A DNA stretch of 64,000 nt from Candidatus Woesearchaeota archaeon (GTDB lineage Archaea; Nanobdellota; Nanobdellia; Woesearchaeales; GW2011-AR15). Location: assembly GCA_016928835.1 (NCBI GenBank), contig JAFGJW010000016.1, forward strand, positions 1 to 64,000, written 5' to 3'. Below, in pieces: positions 34,694 to 44,107 of the stretch. Every line of letters begins with the position of its first letter. Within the stretch, counting starts at the first letter, position 1. The notes below the pieces were generated by a model. The model saw only the letters and a program-made list of their open reading frames with translations, did no database searches and was not told the DNA's origin. Both the position numbers and the translations under genes were made by a program.

Positions 34694-36490
34694 TTATCGT
34701 ATGTGTTTCTGGATAGCCATACTATGTGCCATAATGTAATTTTCTACAAGAATTTTCCAATCAGCTGTTGAGGCCAGTCTCTTTGCTTTAAGCTTGTTTT
34801 CGATCCGCTCCTGTTTTGAGAGTTGAGTGAATTTATACATGATTCCTGACAGCTCCTCAACAACCTCTTCATCATTTTTATTAAGCCGTTTAATAACATA
34901 TATGCCTTCAGCCCCATCTTTGTCTTTTTTCTCTTTATTAATATATTGCCCAAATCCAGCAAGATCGGTAGTTACAGATGCAATACCGAACGCACCTGTT
35001 TCAAGCGGTGTATATCCCCATGGTTCATAATATGAAGGGAAAACACCAAGATGCGTCGCCATTACAGCCTCGTCATACGTAAGATCTAGAAGCTGGTCTG
35101 CACCTGTTAAATACATTGGATAATACACTACTTTTACTTTATCTTCTTCCTTGTTATTAAGTTTATTTTGAGCTAGCCCATTGATAATCAAATCTTTTTC
35201 CTCATTAAAAAGGTCATGTGTCGAAACAGGAGGCAGCCCTTCCTTCTTGAGCCTCATCGACCTTCTTATTGTTTCCTGATAAAGAGACTGGCCCAACAAA
35301 GTCTCATTTGATAATGTCTCTTCAGCAAGCAACAAGTATATAATCCTATCAATTATCTCCTTTTTTGAATCTTCCAGGCCGTCTTTGATATCATGAAAAT
35401 AGGATTTGTCTTGGAGTATTGATAACTTTATATTTTTGCCTTGACCAACAACCCAGTAAAAGGCCACAATAGTCTTATCGCTCATTTTATCAACAAGCAT
35501 CTTATTAAGCCGGGCAAGTGCTTTTGTGAACACATCAAGTCCCTTATCCCTGTACTCATACCTCCCACTTATAAAAAAGAAAAGCGTATTATCCAGGTCA
35601 AATGCATAATAGGGGAAAAAATAGTACAGAACAAATTCTTTCATCTTGGTTTTGTGGAGTTTATGCTTCACTGATGCATCATCAAAAGTAGGGTATGTTT
35701 CAATGTCTAGGCCATTTGGAAGCAGTATGTCTGGTGCTTTACCTAGAAAATACTTTGCCTCGATACCTGTAATCTCTGAAACTGTTGTAAAGACATCAGC
35801 ATTTTTCGCACATGCCTTTTCCATAAGATGCTTTGCCTGAATATTAAATTGATATGCTTTTTCGTCAGGATTAATCTTATCAAGAACACCATACAGGTCG
35901 ACATTGTTCCCAGCAAGTGTCCTTCCCAATACAGTTGCATGAGTAGTGAAGACAGTACCTATCTTGGAATTCATTGATTTAAGATATAGCAAGGCACCTC
36001 CTGAAAGCCATTCATGGCAATGCACGACAAGTCTGCTGCTATCCATCTTTCTGGTTATATCATCAAGCATAAAACCCACTGCTGTTGACCACACAATCGG
36101 CTCATCAAAATCGTGGTACGAGGTATTCAAAGAATCTATTCCGAATTTCTCCCAAAGTTCTTTTTTAATATCATTTGTTCTTTGGGCAAAATTCCTGTAG
36201 TCTATAAGGATACAATTAGGCTCCCCTTCGACCAGCCAGGTGCCAAAGTGACACAAAATGCCCTTTTGGGCCATACTCTCGCATATCTCCTTCCAAAAGG
36301 TTGTTGGCGTTTTCTCCTTAAATTCTCCCTTTGTAACATTTGGATTAAAGTAGGGTCCAATCACAAAATAAGTATCTTTATAATGTCGCAACATTGGGAT
36401 AACTTTTGATTTCACAACTGTATATATACCACCTACCTTGTTGCATACTTCCCAAGATACTTCAAAAGCATAATCAGCTTTTCTGTCCAT
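34694..36490 (-). CDS. glycogen synthase, GT3 family
   Basis: 598 residues. The N-terminal signature FEVSWEVCNKVGGIYTVVKSK is that of eukaryote-type GT3 glycogen synthases. The paired glutamates of the C-terminal donor site appear in FPSYYEPWGYTPLE. It extends alpha-1,4-glucan from UDP- or ADP-glucose. ATG at 36490 is preferred to the upstream TTG because it follows the previous stop directly. It is the last gene of a five-gene glucan operon. Confidence 0.92.
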   Translation of the reverse strand: MDRKADYAFEVSWEVCNKVGGIYTVVKSKVIPMLRHYKDTYFVIGPYFNPNVTKGEFKEKTPTTFWKEICESMAQKGILCHFGTWLVEGEPNCILIDYRNFAQRTNDIKKELWEKFGIDSLNTSYHDFDEPIVWSTAVGFMLDDITRKMDSSRLVVHCHEWLSGGALLYLKSMNSKIGTVFTTHATVLGRTLAGNNVDLYGVLDKINPDEKAYQFNIQAKHLMEKACAKNADVFTTVSEITGIEAKYFLGKAPDILLPNGLDIETYPTFDDASVKHKLHKTKMKEFVLYYFFPYYAFDLDNTLFFFISGRYEYRDKGLDVFTKALARLNKMLVDKMSDKTIVAFYWVVGQGKNIKLSILQDKSYFHDIKDGLEDSKKEIIDRIIYLLLAEETLSNETLLGQSLYQETIRRSMRLKKEGLPPVSTHDLFNEEKDLIINGLAQNKLNNKEEDKVKVVYYPMYLTGADQLLDLTYDEAVMATHLGVFPSYYEPWGYTPLETGAFGIASVTTDLAGFGQYINKEKKDKDGAEGIYVIKRLNKNDEEVVEELSGIMYKFTQLSKQERIENKLKAKRLASTADWKILVENYIMAHSMAIQKHIR

Positions 36491-36491
36491 A

Positions 36492-36959
36492 TTAACCAAT
36501 TCCAAATATTTTTGCAGCTATCACTCCTACAATCATGCCTATTGCCATGCCAAACCAAAACTCCTTTGCCATACACCAAATAATGTGAGGGCAGCTTTTC
36601 TTATCTCTTTTCTCAATCTCTTCCTTAATTCTAGTTTCTTTGAGATCTTGTTGAGGCTTTTCATTTTCATCAACTTTCTTTTCACCTCTTTGTTTGGTAA
36701 GATTATTAATTCTATCCTCAATCACTTCAATAGTTTTTTCCCTGGACTTAACTCTCTCGAGCGAATCCGCAAGCTCCTCATCATTTATAGTATGCCTAAT
36801 CCAATTCACAAAATGATTGTGCTGCTCTCCAACATAATGCCTAAAGACATCATCGCTAATAATTCTCATTTCCTCAAGGAGTTCTTTAACGCTTTTGAGT
36901 CTTTTATTGCCAATCTTAAAATAATGGGTCTCAACCACATCATCTAGATATTTTGACAT
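36492..36959 (-). CDS. DUF5752-like protein with C-terminal membrane anchor
   Basis: 155 residues. Residues about 25-70 (ISDDVFRHYVGEQHNHFVNW then IRHTINDEELADSLE) match the small helical module of the next gene upstream (DWVFRHHVNSARNDFYTW). A charged coiled linker follows, then a C-terminal membrane span FGMAIGMIVGVIAAKIF. The start is the ATG after GGTGAAAA, dropping five residues of the longest frame. It lies between the GH57 and glycogen synthase genes. A role in tethering or regulating the glucan enzymes is inference. Confidence 0.75.
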   Translation of the reverse strand: MSKYLDDVVETHYFKIGNKRLKSVKELLEEMRIISDDVFRHYVGEQHNHFVNWIRHTINDEELADSLERVKSREKTIEVIEDRINNLTKQRGEKKVDENEKPQQDLKETRIKEEIEKRDKKSCPHIIWCMAKEFWFGMAIGMIVGVIAAKIFGIG

Positions 36960-36970
36960 TTTTTCACCTC

Positions 36971-37276
36971 TCACACATATTTATCAACAAGATATCTAAG
37001 GATCTTATATTCCATCTCCTTGGAATCATTAGCAGTAGATATATCCTGTGCTAATGTACTTTCTCTTAAGACTTCTTTTATCCAAGTGTAAAAATCATTC
37101 CTGGCACTATTCACATGGTGTCTGAAAACCCAGTCATTCATATTTTCAAGAGCATTTACTAGTTCCTTAATATTCTTTAAGGGGACTCCTGTTATAAGAA
37201 TAAAATAATTTTCTGGTCTTGCATTTATAATCTTTTTAGAACTGGATTTTTTGCTCTTTTTTCTCTTAAACGGCAA
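36971..37276 (-). CDS. DUF5752-like small protein
   Basis: 101 residues. A basic N terminus (KRKKSKKSSSKK) is followed by the helical module with VFRHHVNSARNDFYTWIKEV. The same module occurs in the next gene and, in databases as I recall, near trehalose or glycogen enzymes. Function unknown. Part of the glucan operon. Confidence 0.75.
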   Translation of the reverse strand: MPFKRKKSKKSSSKKIINARPENYFILITGVPLKNIKELVNALENMNDWVFRHHVNSARNDFYTWIKEVLRESTLAQDISTANDSKEMEYKILRYLVDKYV

Positions 37277-37301
37277 ACTAATTCACCTCTTTATTTGACA
37301 A

Positions 37302-38522
37302 TCAGCTTTTTGCTAATAAAATGCTTGGTTTTTCAGTAAACCCACCTCGGTTTTCATTATTAATCATTCTAACTAAATCGTTCAAAATATTCATAAAAGA
37401 GATATATGAATCATATGGACTATCATAAGGATTAAAGTATTTGTGTACATCACCATCTGCAAACCATTTTGTGCACATATAATAAAAGTGGTCACTTGTC
37501 TGAAGTTTTCTCCATTTTTCTATTATCTGAGGATCATTTGTAGACTTGACAGCCTTCTCCAAAACATATAGCTCCCTTAGGGCATTCTCCTGCATCTTGT
37601 TCCCCATCCATGCGCTCAAATCTCTCTCTATATCGGCCCAGCTAACTGGGCTGTGAATATCAAGCTCTGCAACAGGCTCAACATCTGCAAAATCAGAAGG
37701 GAATTTGAAACTGATATTCCTCTTCAGCAGATCAAAAGGCAGACTTTTCATGAAATTAAATATACCTGTATCCTCCCATTGATGCTCCCCAAAGGTCTCA
37801 TAATCCATGAACAGGTTAATAACATGCCCCTGTGTGGCACTTACCCATGCAGCAAATTTTTCTGATGTCAAGGGCCATTCTTCCCACCCCCTATTTGAAA
37901 ATCTAAATGCAATATCATCGCTAAGTTTATAATTCTTAAGCAACAGCCTGATATTCTCAGCAGTCTTTGCTATATAAATATAATTTGGTGATCTCCATCC
38001 AAGTATATGGTCAGCCCCTTCTGCCAAAATCACCTTATAGCCCATTTTCTCGACAACATGGGCAAGTTCATTATTAAAAATCAGCTCAGTATTTCTAAAA
38101 ACAATAGGGCTCTGCTTGAACAGCGACATTATCTTCAGCTTATGATGCTCAACCTGCTCCCTAAATTCTTCCTTTGAATACAAGAAAGACAGAGTATGAT
38201 AATAGGTCTCAGAAAGAAACTCAATACATCCTGTCTTATTGAGCTGCTTAAAGCTCTCGAGCACTTCTGGAGTATACTTTTCAAACTGCTCAAGTGCCGT
38301 TCCCGTGATAGAGTATGCCACCTTAAATCTGCCCTGGGTCTCCTTTATCAACTTGAGAATAAGATTATTAATTGGCAGATAGCATTTCTTTGCCACTTTC
38401 CTCATAATCCTCTCATTTTTTAAATCGTCAAAATAATTGCTGTTACTGCCAATATCAAATATGCTGTACCTTCTCAACCTGAATGGTTGATGTACTTGAA
38501 AATAAAAACACACATTCTCCAT
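37302..38522 (-). CDS. glycoside hydrolase family 57 (alpha-amylase/glucanotransferase)
   Basis: 406 residues. The GH57 N-terminal motif FYFQVHQPFRL is present. The nucleophile region reads FRNTELIFNNE and the acid/base aspartate region reads MDYETFGEHQW. GH57 enzymes cleave or rearrange alpha-glucans. The length is near the small, single-domain group. It lies between a GT4 glycosyltransferase and the DUF5752 genes, so it likely trims or branches the same polymer. Confidence 0.92.
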   Translation of the reverse strand: MENVCFYFQVHQPFRLRRYSIFDIGSNSNYFDDLKNERIMRKVAKKCYLPINNLILKLIKETQGRFKVAYSITGTALEQFEKYTPEVLESFKQLNKTGCIEFLSETYYHTLSFLYSKEEFREQVEHHKLKIMSLFKQSPIVFRNTELIFNNELAHVVEKMGYKVILAEGADHILGWRSPNYIYIAKTAENIRLLLKNYKLSDDIAFRFSNRGWEEWPLTSEKFAAWVSATQGHVINLFMDYETFGEHQWEDTGIFNFMKSLPFDLLKRNISFKFPSDFADVEPVAELDIHSPVSWADIERDLSAWMGNKMQENALRELYVLEKAVKSTNDPQIIEKWRKLQTSDHFYYMCTKWFADGDVHKYFNPYDSPYDSYISFMNILNDLVRMINNENRGGFTEKPSILLAKS

Positions 38523-38532
38523 TTTACTTTTC

Positions 38533-39765
38533 CTATATACCTACTGTCTGCAGACTTGAATAGATATTCATGCAGGTCTGTGCTGCAGTGTCCCATGAAA
38601 ATCTTTGTATCTCTTCGCTGCCCTCGCTCACCAATGTATCGTTCAAGCTCGGATAATTCAAAACACCAAGTATTTTATTTGTCATCTCGTTGATGTCCCA
38701 GAAATCAACCTTAAGCGCATTTTTTAAAACTTCAGATACGCCCGATTGTTTAGAAATTATCACCGGTGTTTTATTGTTCAATGCCTCTAATGGAGTTATG
38801 CCAAATGGTTCGCTAACAGAGGGCATTACATATAGGTCAGCAAGCTGGTATGCTTTCTTAACTTCCTTAGGAGAAAGATGCCCGGTAAATAACACTTTAT
38901 GGCCAATTCCAAGCTCTGCTGCTCTATTAATCATTCTTCCATACATATCACCGCTTCCAGCCACAACAAACTTAACATTTGGATCAAATTGCAGCACCCT
39001 GTGGGCCGCTTCTATAAAATAATCCGGTCCTTTCTGTAATGTAATTCTGCCTAGGAATAGCACAGTTTTTTCACTTTCACCAATATCTCTCTTGATTTGC
39101 ATATCTTTATTTGGCTCAATTGCATTATAGACAACCTCAACTTTATCCGGCTCTATAGCATAATGGTTTATTATCTTATTCTTTGTGTAGTTGCTAACAG
39201 CTATTATCTTATCAGCAGCATGCAGACCCTCTCTTTCTATGTTATATACATATTGGTTTGGGTTGCCACCAGTTCTGTCAAACTCTGTGGCATGAACATG
39301 CACCACAAGGGGTTTATTAGAAACCTGCTTTGCTTTCAAACCTGCCCTAAATGTCATCCAGTCATGCGCATGAATAATATCAAAATCCTCAAAACTTGCT
39401 ATGATTTTGGCTTTTTCCGAATATTTTTCAACCTCATCAAAGAGATCTCTTCCATATATCTCCTCATTAAAACCAGGACCCAATTTTTGTTTCAATTTTT
39501 TTAGCTCATTATTATACTCTTCCTGCGATTGATATGCAAACAAAGGAGAATTAATAAGTCTCAATTTTAGTTTAGGATTATCAATATAAAGCCTGTCAGC
39601 AACTATAAGGTCAACATGGCTTCCCTGTTCAGCTGCCCCCCTTGGAACAACAAAGATCACATTAACTCCGTTGTTTGTAAGGCCTTTTGTTAGACCATAA
39701 CATGCTGTCCCAAGACCTCCCCTGCTAAATGGCGGGAATTCCCAGCCGAACATCAAAACCTTCAT
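38533..39765 (-). CDS. GT4 glycosyltransferase (starch/glycogen synthase-like)
   Basis: 410 residues. N-terminal GWEFPPFSRGGLGTACYGL binds the acceptor and donor phosphates; DIIHAHDW and the C-terminal PSVSEPFGITPLEAL (E-x7-E) are standard GT4 marks. This is the first gene of the glucan operon and is divergent from the ArsR-like regulator. The intergenic 39766-40044 is AT-rich and holds both promoters; no repeat stands out in it. Confidence 0.92.
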   Translation of the reverse strand: MKVLMFGWEFPPFSRGGLGTACYGLTKGLTNNGVNVIFVVPRGAAEQGSHVDLIVADRLYIDNPKLKLRLINSPLFAYQSQEEYNNELKKLKQKLGPGFNEEIYGRDLFDEVEKYSEKAKIIASFEDFDIIHAHDWMTFRAGLKAKQVSNKPLVVHVHATEFDRTGGNPNQYVYNIEREGLHAADKIIAVSNYTKNKIINHYAIEPDKVEVVYNAIEPNKDMQIKRDIGESEKTVLFLGRITLQKGPDYFIEAAHRVLQFDPNVKFVVAGSGDMYGRMINRAAELGIGHKVLFTGHLSPKEVKKAYQLADLYVMPSVSEPFGITPLEALNNKTPVIISKQSGVSEVLKNALKVDFWDINEMTNKILGVLNYPSLNDTLVSEGSEEIQRFSWDTAAQTCMNIYSSLQTVGI

Positions 39766-40044
39766 TTAACAGCCTCTAAGAAAGGGCTTAAGAATGATTT
39801 AGGACAATTTTTTATTTTCAAAAACATTTTTTAGTACTCACACCCCTTTCTCAGTTTATAAAATAGTTGCATTTTACAATATTTACAAACCTATTAACTA
39901 TGTTAAAACAATATTACCTATATATATCTTTCTAATTCACACAGACCACATTTCAAGACATACAATTGTTAAAATACTTATTTAACTATCTAAGTTATAT
40001 AACTAATAGAAAAATTTAAATACTTGCATATTTATATTTAATTT

Positions 40045-40704
40045 ATGGAGCTGGGAAAGGTATTTCTTGAGTCACGATGGAAACTGCTAAATGAGCTATC
40101 AGATAAACCTCTTTCACCTACTGAATTATCAAAAAAGATAGGTTCAACAATTGCAAATGTCAGCACACAATTAAGGCTTTTGGAAGCATTGGACTTTATA
40201 ACAAAATCAAGAGAAAAGAGTTACTCAGTTGGCAAACCAGCTGTACTCTACTCGCTAAAAAAAGAGTTTGCATATTTAACAATAGTCAGCAATTCACTTG
40301 TAGGCAAAAGGCTGATCAAATTGGATTATTTTCATAATATTGTGTTAAATATTTGGTTTATTAATGATTATAAGGTGCATTACTATTTACAAAAATTCTT
40401 TTTCCAATTTGAGCATATATTAACTGGATGTGATGCCTTCGGGTATCTAGATATGAATCCAACAGAGCTGGAAATTTTGATACTATGTTCAAATCCTAAT
40501 GAACATCAAAACCTATTTGCTGATGCAAGGATTGAAAAGCAGGGAGAAGAAGCAAAGAAAATCAAGGCAAGCATCCATTCTATAGAAGACATAAAGAGGG
40601 GGCTAGAGAACAGAGATAAATATTTCACCTCATTAATCAATCAAGTCGTTATATTAAGAGACATAAAAGGAGATTTGATAAAAATTAAGAAAGAGGGAAT
40701 ATGA
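40045..40704 (+). CDS. winged-helix transcriptional regulator
   Basis: 219 residues. Residues 1-80 form an ArsR-type winged helix (LSPTELSKKIGSTIANVSTQ as the recognition part, then a wing with KSYSVGKPAVLYSL). The C-terminal domain, residues 90-219, has no clear family. It may bind a ligand or partner. It overlaps the next gene by 4 nt. A TATA box (CATATTTATATTTAA near 40028) ends close to the ATG, so transcription begins at or just before it. Confidence 0.8.
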   Translation: MELGKVFLESRWKLLNELSDKPLSPTELSKKIGSTIANVSTQLRLLEALDFITKSREKSYSVGKPAVLYSLKKEFAYLTIVSNSLVGKRLIKLDYFHNIVLNIWFINDYKVHYYLQKFFFQFEHILTGCDAFGYLDMNPTELEILILCSNPNEHQNLFADARIEKQGEEAKKIKASIHSIEDIKRGLENRDKYFTSLINQVVILRDIKGDLIKIKKEGI

Positions 40705-40997
40705 ATATATTGAAAAACCTAATAAAACATCTCAATGAAGAAGAACTAGGATATCTGCAAAAGGACTTATATGATGGAAACATAAGCTTTCTTATAAAGC
40801 AAAGGCTCAATAAAATAGAAAAAAATAAAAAGGAGGATATCCATGTATGTCCTGTATGTGGTATCTTGTTGGATACTGCTAATACAAAATACACACTGAT
40901 ATTCGGGCCTTCAGATTTCAAAAAAAAGGCTTCATTTTGCGGAAAGGACTGCTTGGGTTTTTTTTTATCAGAACATCTGCAAGTAAAGAGGTGTTGA
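40701..40997 (+). CDS. small zinc-binding protein
   Basis: 98 residues. Four cysteines form a plausible zinc site, CPVC near residue 50 and FCGKDC near 78. The spacing resembles TRASH or MYM-type fingers. The N-terminal half is helical. It overlaps the regulator and is followed by a coiled-coil protein, so the three probably act together. Confidence 0.7.
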   Translation: MNILKNLIKHLNEEELGYLQKDLYDGNISFLIKQRLNKIEKNKKEDIHVCPVCGILLDTANTKYTLIFGPSDFKKKASFCGKDCLGFFLSEHLQVKRC

Positions 40998-40999
40998 TA

Positions 41000-41275
41000 G
41001 TGGTTGTACAAGAATTGTCAAAATTATTGGAAAAGAGAAGAGATGAGCTAATTGCTCTTCTTGAGCATGATGCTAATATTGAGCTCGAGAAACAACACCA
41101 GATATACGGAGCAATTAATGAAATTGAAATATTTCTGCAGACTTTGAACTATTATAGAGATAAAGAAATCAAAGCTGAAGTAGGCGACATTCAGCTTGTA
41201 GCCCCTCCAGAAAAGCAAGGGTTATTTACCAGAATATTTGAAAAGGTTAAGGAGAGGATATTTAGAAACAGATAG
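41000..41275 (+). CDS. small helical protein
   Basis: 91 residues from GTG at 41000, chosen because GAGGTG lies six bases upstream; the longer frame reads back into the previous gene. Mostly helical (KLLEKRRDELIALLEHDANI), with a short basic C terminus. No family recognised. Third gene of the regulator operon. Confidence 0.6.
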   Translation: MVVQELSKLLEKRRDELIALLEHDANIELEKQHQIYGAINEIEIFLQTLNYYRDKEIKAEVGDIQLVAPPEKQGLFTRIFEKVKERIFRNR

Positions 41276-41344
41276 TTGTTGCTTTTCTAAACAAAAAATT
41301 TATAATCTCTTTCTTTGTTAAATACTTTTTATGAGGGGGAATTA

Positions 41345-44065
41345 ATGACCTTTTATAACAAAGATATAAAGGATATATACAAACTTATCCAGTCGTCAGG
41401 ACAGGGGCTTTCTACAACAGAGGCAAAAAGAAGGCTTGAGATTCACGGTTATAATGAGCTTGAAGAAAAGAAAAAAATATCAAAGATTGCACTTTTCTTA
41501 TCACAGTTTAAAGATCCATTAGTTCTGGTACTAATAGGTGCAGCATTTATTTCTGTTATTATTGGTTATATCCAATATTTTAAGCACGGCGGTGATCTTG
41601 TTGAGCATCTAGTTGAAGCAGGTGTAATAGGAATAATCCTATTGGTTAACGCTGTGCTTGGCTTTGTTCAGGAATATAATGCTGAAAAAGCTATTGAAGC
41701 ACTGAAAAAGATGGCTTCACTTAAGGCAAATGTAATTAGGGATGGAGAGCAAAAGATTATAGATGCACGTGAATTAGTGCCTGGAGACATAATAATTCTA
41801 ACAGAAGGGGAAAAGATTCCAGCCGACTCAAGACTAATTGAAGTGATTTCTTTGCAGACACAGGAAGCTGCACTGACAGGCGAGTCTCTGCCTGTCAAAA
41901 AGGAGACTATTGCTTATAGAAAAGAGCTGGAAATAGGTGACAGGAAGAATATGGTTTTTTCAGGCACAGTAATAACCTCGGGAAAGGGTAAAGCTATTGT
42001 AGTTAAGACAGGAATGCAGACTGAGATCGGCAGGATTGCAACACTTCTTCAGGAATCTGAGAAAGAATTAACTCCATTGCAGAGAAAACTTGAGCAATTG
42101 GGCAAATTTCTTGGGGTACTCACTCTAATAATATGTTTTATAGTATTCGGCACAGGCTTGTTGAGAGGAGCCAATATTGTTGACATGTTTATCTATGCTG
42201 TTGGACTCGCAGTTGCTGCTATACCCGAAGGGCTTCCAGCAGTTGTGACAATCTCCCTGTCACTTGGCGTCAAAAAGATGATAAAGCGTAATGTCCTAAT
42301 CAGAAAATTGCCATCTGTTGAGACGCTTGGCTGCACTACAGTAATATGCAGTGATAAAACTGGCACTTTGACGCATAATGAGATGACTGTTAAAAAAATC
42401 TTTGTTGATGATGAAACACTGGAGGTAGAGGGCTCTGGTTACAACCCTCAAGGCAGTTTTTCAAAGCACACTGAAGATTTAGAGCTGCTGCTGCAGATAG
42501 GGGTGCTTAATAATGATGCAAAACTCGAAGAATCAGATGAAGAAAATAAGATAATTGGTGACCCGACGGAGGGTGCTCTGTTGGTAAGCGGTGCAAAAGC
42601 AGGACTTGAAAAGCAGATACTTGACAACAAACATAAGAGGATAGATGAGATACCATTTGACAGCAAAAGAAAAATGATGACAACTGTGCATCATATTGAA
42701 GCCAAAAAATATGCTTATGTTAAAGGAGCACCAGACATATTGCTGGAGAAATGCAGCAGATATATTCTGCATGGCAACGTAAAAAAATTAACTAGTCCAC
42801 TAAGAAAAAAAATACTTAAGATTAATGATGATTTTGCGTCAAATGCTTTGAGGGTGTTAGGCTTTGCATACAAAGAGATAAGGGACAAAAAAAAGGACGA
42901 CTGGGAAAAGAATCTTATTTTTGTCGGTCTGCAGGGCATGATTGATCCTCCAAGAAATGAGGTCAAGGAAGCAATACAAAAATGCAAAAGCGCTGGAATT
43001 AAGGTTGTTATGATTACAGGAGATTTTATTGGAACTGCAAAAGCAATAGGAAAAGAACTGGGAATTGAAGGCAAGGCAGTAGCCGGTGCTGATCTGGATT
43101 CAATTGATCTTAAACAGGAGGTTGAGAATATCGGCATATATGCAAGGGTTAATCCTGAAGACAAGATGTTGATTGTTGAAGCACTTAAGAACAAAGGACA
43201 TGTTGTTGCTATGACAGGCGACGGTGTAAATGATGCTCCAGCTTTGAAAAAGGCCGATCTAGGCATAGCAATGGGAATTACTGGAACAGATGTGGCAAAA
43301 GAAGCATCAGATATGATACTAACTGATGATAATTTTACCAGTATAGTAAATGCAGTTGAAGAAGGCAGAGGCATATATGACAATATCAGGAAATTTGTTG
43401 TTTATTTGTTATCGAGTAATATAGGAGAAATTTTTGTAGTTTTCTCATCTTTATTACTAGGGTTACCCCTTCCTGTAATAGTAACCCAGCTATTATGGAT
43501 CAATCTTGTGACAGACGGCCTACCAGCCACTGCATTAAGTGTCGACCCATCTGAACAGGGGATTATGAGGCTAAAACCCAGGAAGAAAGAAAGCCAGATT
43601 GTTGACACAAAGGTCGGTATTGTTATGTTTCTCATAGGAATCTTGATGATGCTATCCACTGTCGGATTGTTCTACTATTCATTAACCAGCAGAGGATGGA
43701 AACCAGGTATCGATATTATACTAAAAGGGCCAAATAAGAGCCCAGCTTGGCTCATTGATGCATATATATATTCATCAACTATCGCTTTTACTACCTTAAT
43801 GATGCTTCAAATGTTCAATGTCTTGAATGCAAAAAGCCAGAGAGAATCTTTGTTCAGAGTCGGACCTTTTAACAACAAGTTCCTCCTATATGCAATCATA
43901 TCATCAATAGCGCTTCAGGCATTGGTAATCTACACTCCTCTAAATCGATTGTTCAATACAGTGGCAATTGGTGTCTATGAATGGGTTCTAATTGTACTGG
44001 TATCATCATCGGTACTTATATTTGGCGAGCTGTTTAAACTAGTTGGTCTGAAACAAAGAGAATAA
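41345..44065 (+). CDS. P-type Ca2+-transporting ATPase
   Basis: 906 residues. The phosphorylation site SDKTGTLT is near residue 336, the actuator motif is LTGESLPV, and the hinge motif is TGDGVNDAPAL. The M4 motif IPEGLP is that of SERCA/PMCA-type calcium pumps. The second ion-site helix (M6) reads LLWINLVTDGLPA, also calcium-like. About ten membrane helices. It exports Ca2+ or Mn2+ using ATP. GAGGGG is six bases before the chosen ATG. Confidence 0.93.
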   Translation: MTFYNKDIKDIYKLIQSSGQGLSTTEAKRRLEIHGYNELEEKKKISKIALFLSQFKDPLVLVLIGAAFISVIIGYIQYFKHGGDLVEHLVEAGVIGIILLVNAVLGFVQEYNAEKAIEALKKMASLKANVIRDGEQKIIDARELVPGDIIILTEGEKIPADSRLIEVISLQTQEAALTGESLPVKKETIAYRKELEIGDRKNMVFSGTVITSGKGKAIVVKTGMQTEIGRIATLLQESEKELTPLQRKLEQLGKFLGVLTLIICFIVFGTGLLRGANIVDMFIYAVGLAVAAIPEGLPAVVTISLSLGVKKMIKRNVLIRKLPSVETLGCTTVICSDKTGTLTHNEMTVKKIFVDDETLEVEGSGYNPQGSFSKHTEDLELLLQIGVLNNDAKLEESDEENKIIGDPTEGALLVSGAKAGLEKQILDNKHKRIDEIPFDSKRKMMTTVHHIEAKKYAYVKGAPDILLEKCSRYILHGNVKKLTSPLRKKILKINDDFASNALRVLGFAYKEIRDKKKDDWEKNLIFVGLQGMIDPPRNEVKEAIQKCKSAGIKVVMITGDFIGTAKAIGKELGIEGKAVAGADLDSIDLKQEVENIGIYARVNPEDKMLIVEALKNKGHVVAMTGDGVNDAPALKKADLGIAMGITGTDVAKEASDMILTDDNFTSIVNAVEEGRGIYDNIRKFVVYLLSSNIGEIFVVFSSLLLGLPLPVIVTQLLWINLVTDGLPATALSVDPSEQGIMRLKPRKKESQIVDTKVGIVMFLIGILMMLSTVGLFYYSLTSRGWKPGIDIILKGPNKSPAWLIDAYIYSSTIAFTTLMMLQMFNVLNAKSQRESLFRVGPFNNKFLLYAIISSIALQALVIYTPLNRLFNTVAIGVYEWVLIVLVSSSVLIFGELFKLVGLKQRE

Positions 44066-44107
44066 CATGCTAAAACAATATAAATAAATCTGATTTCTTT
44101 GGCATAC

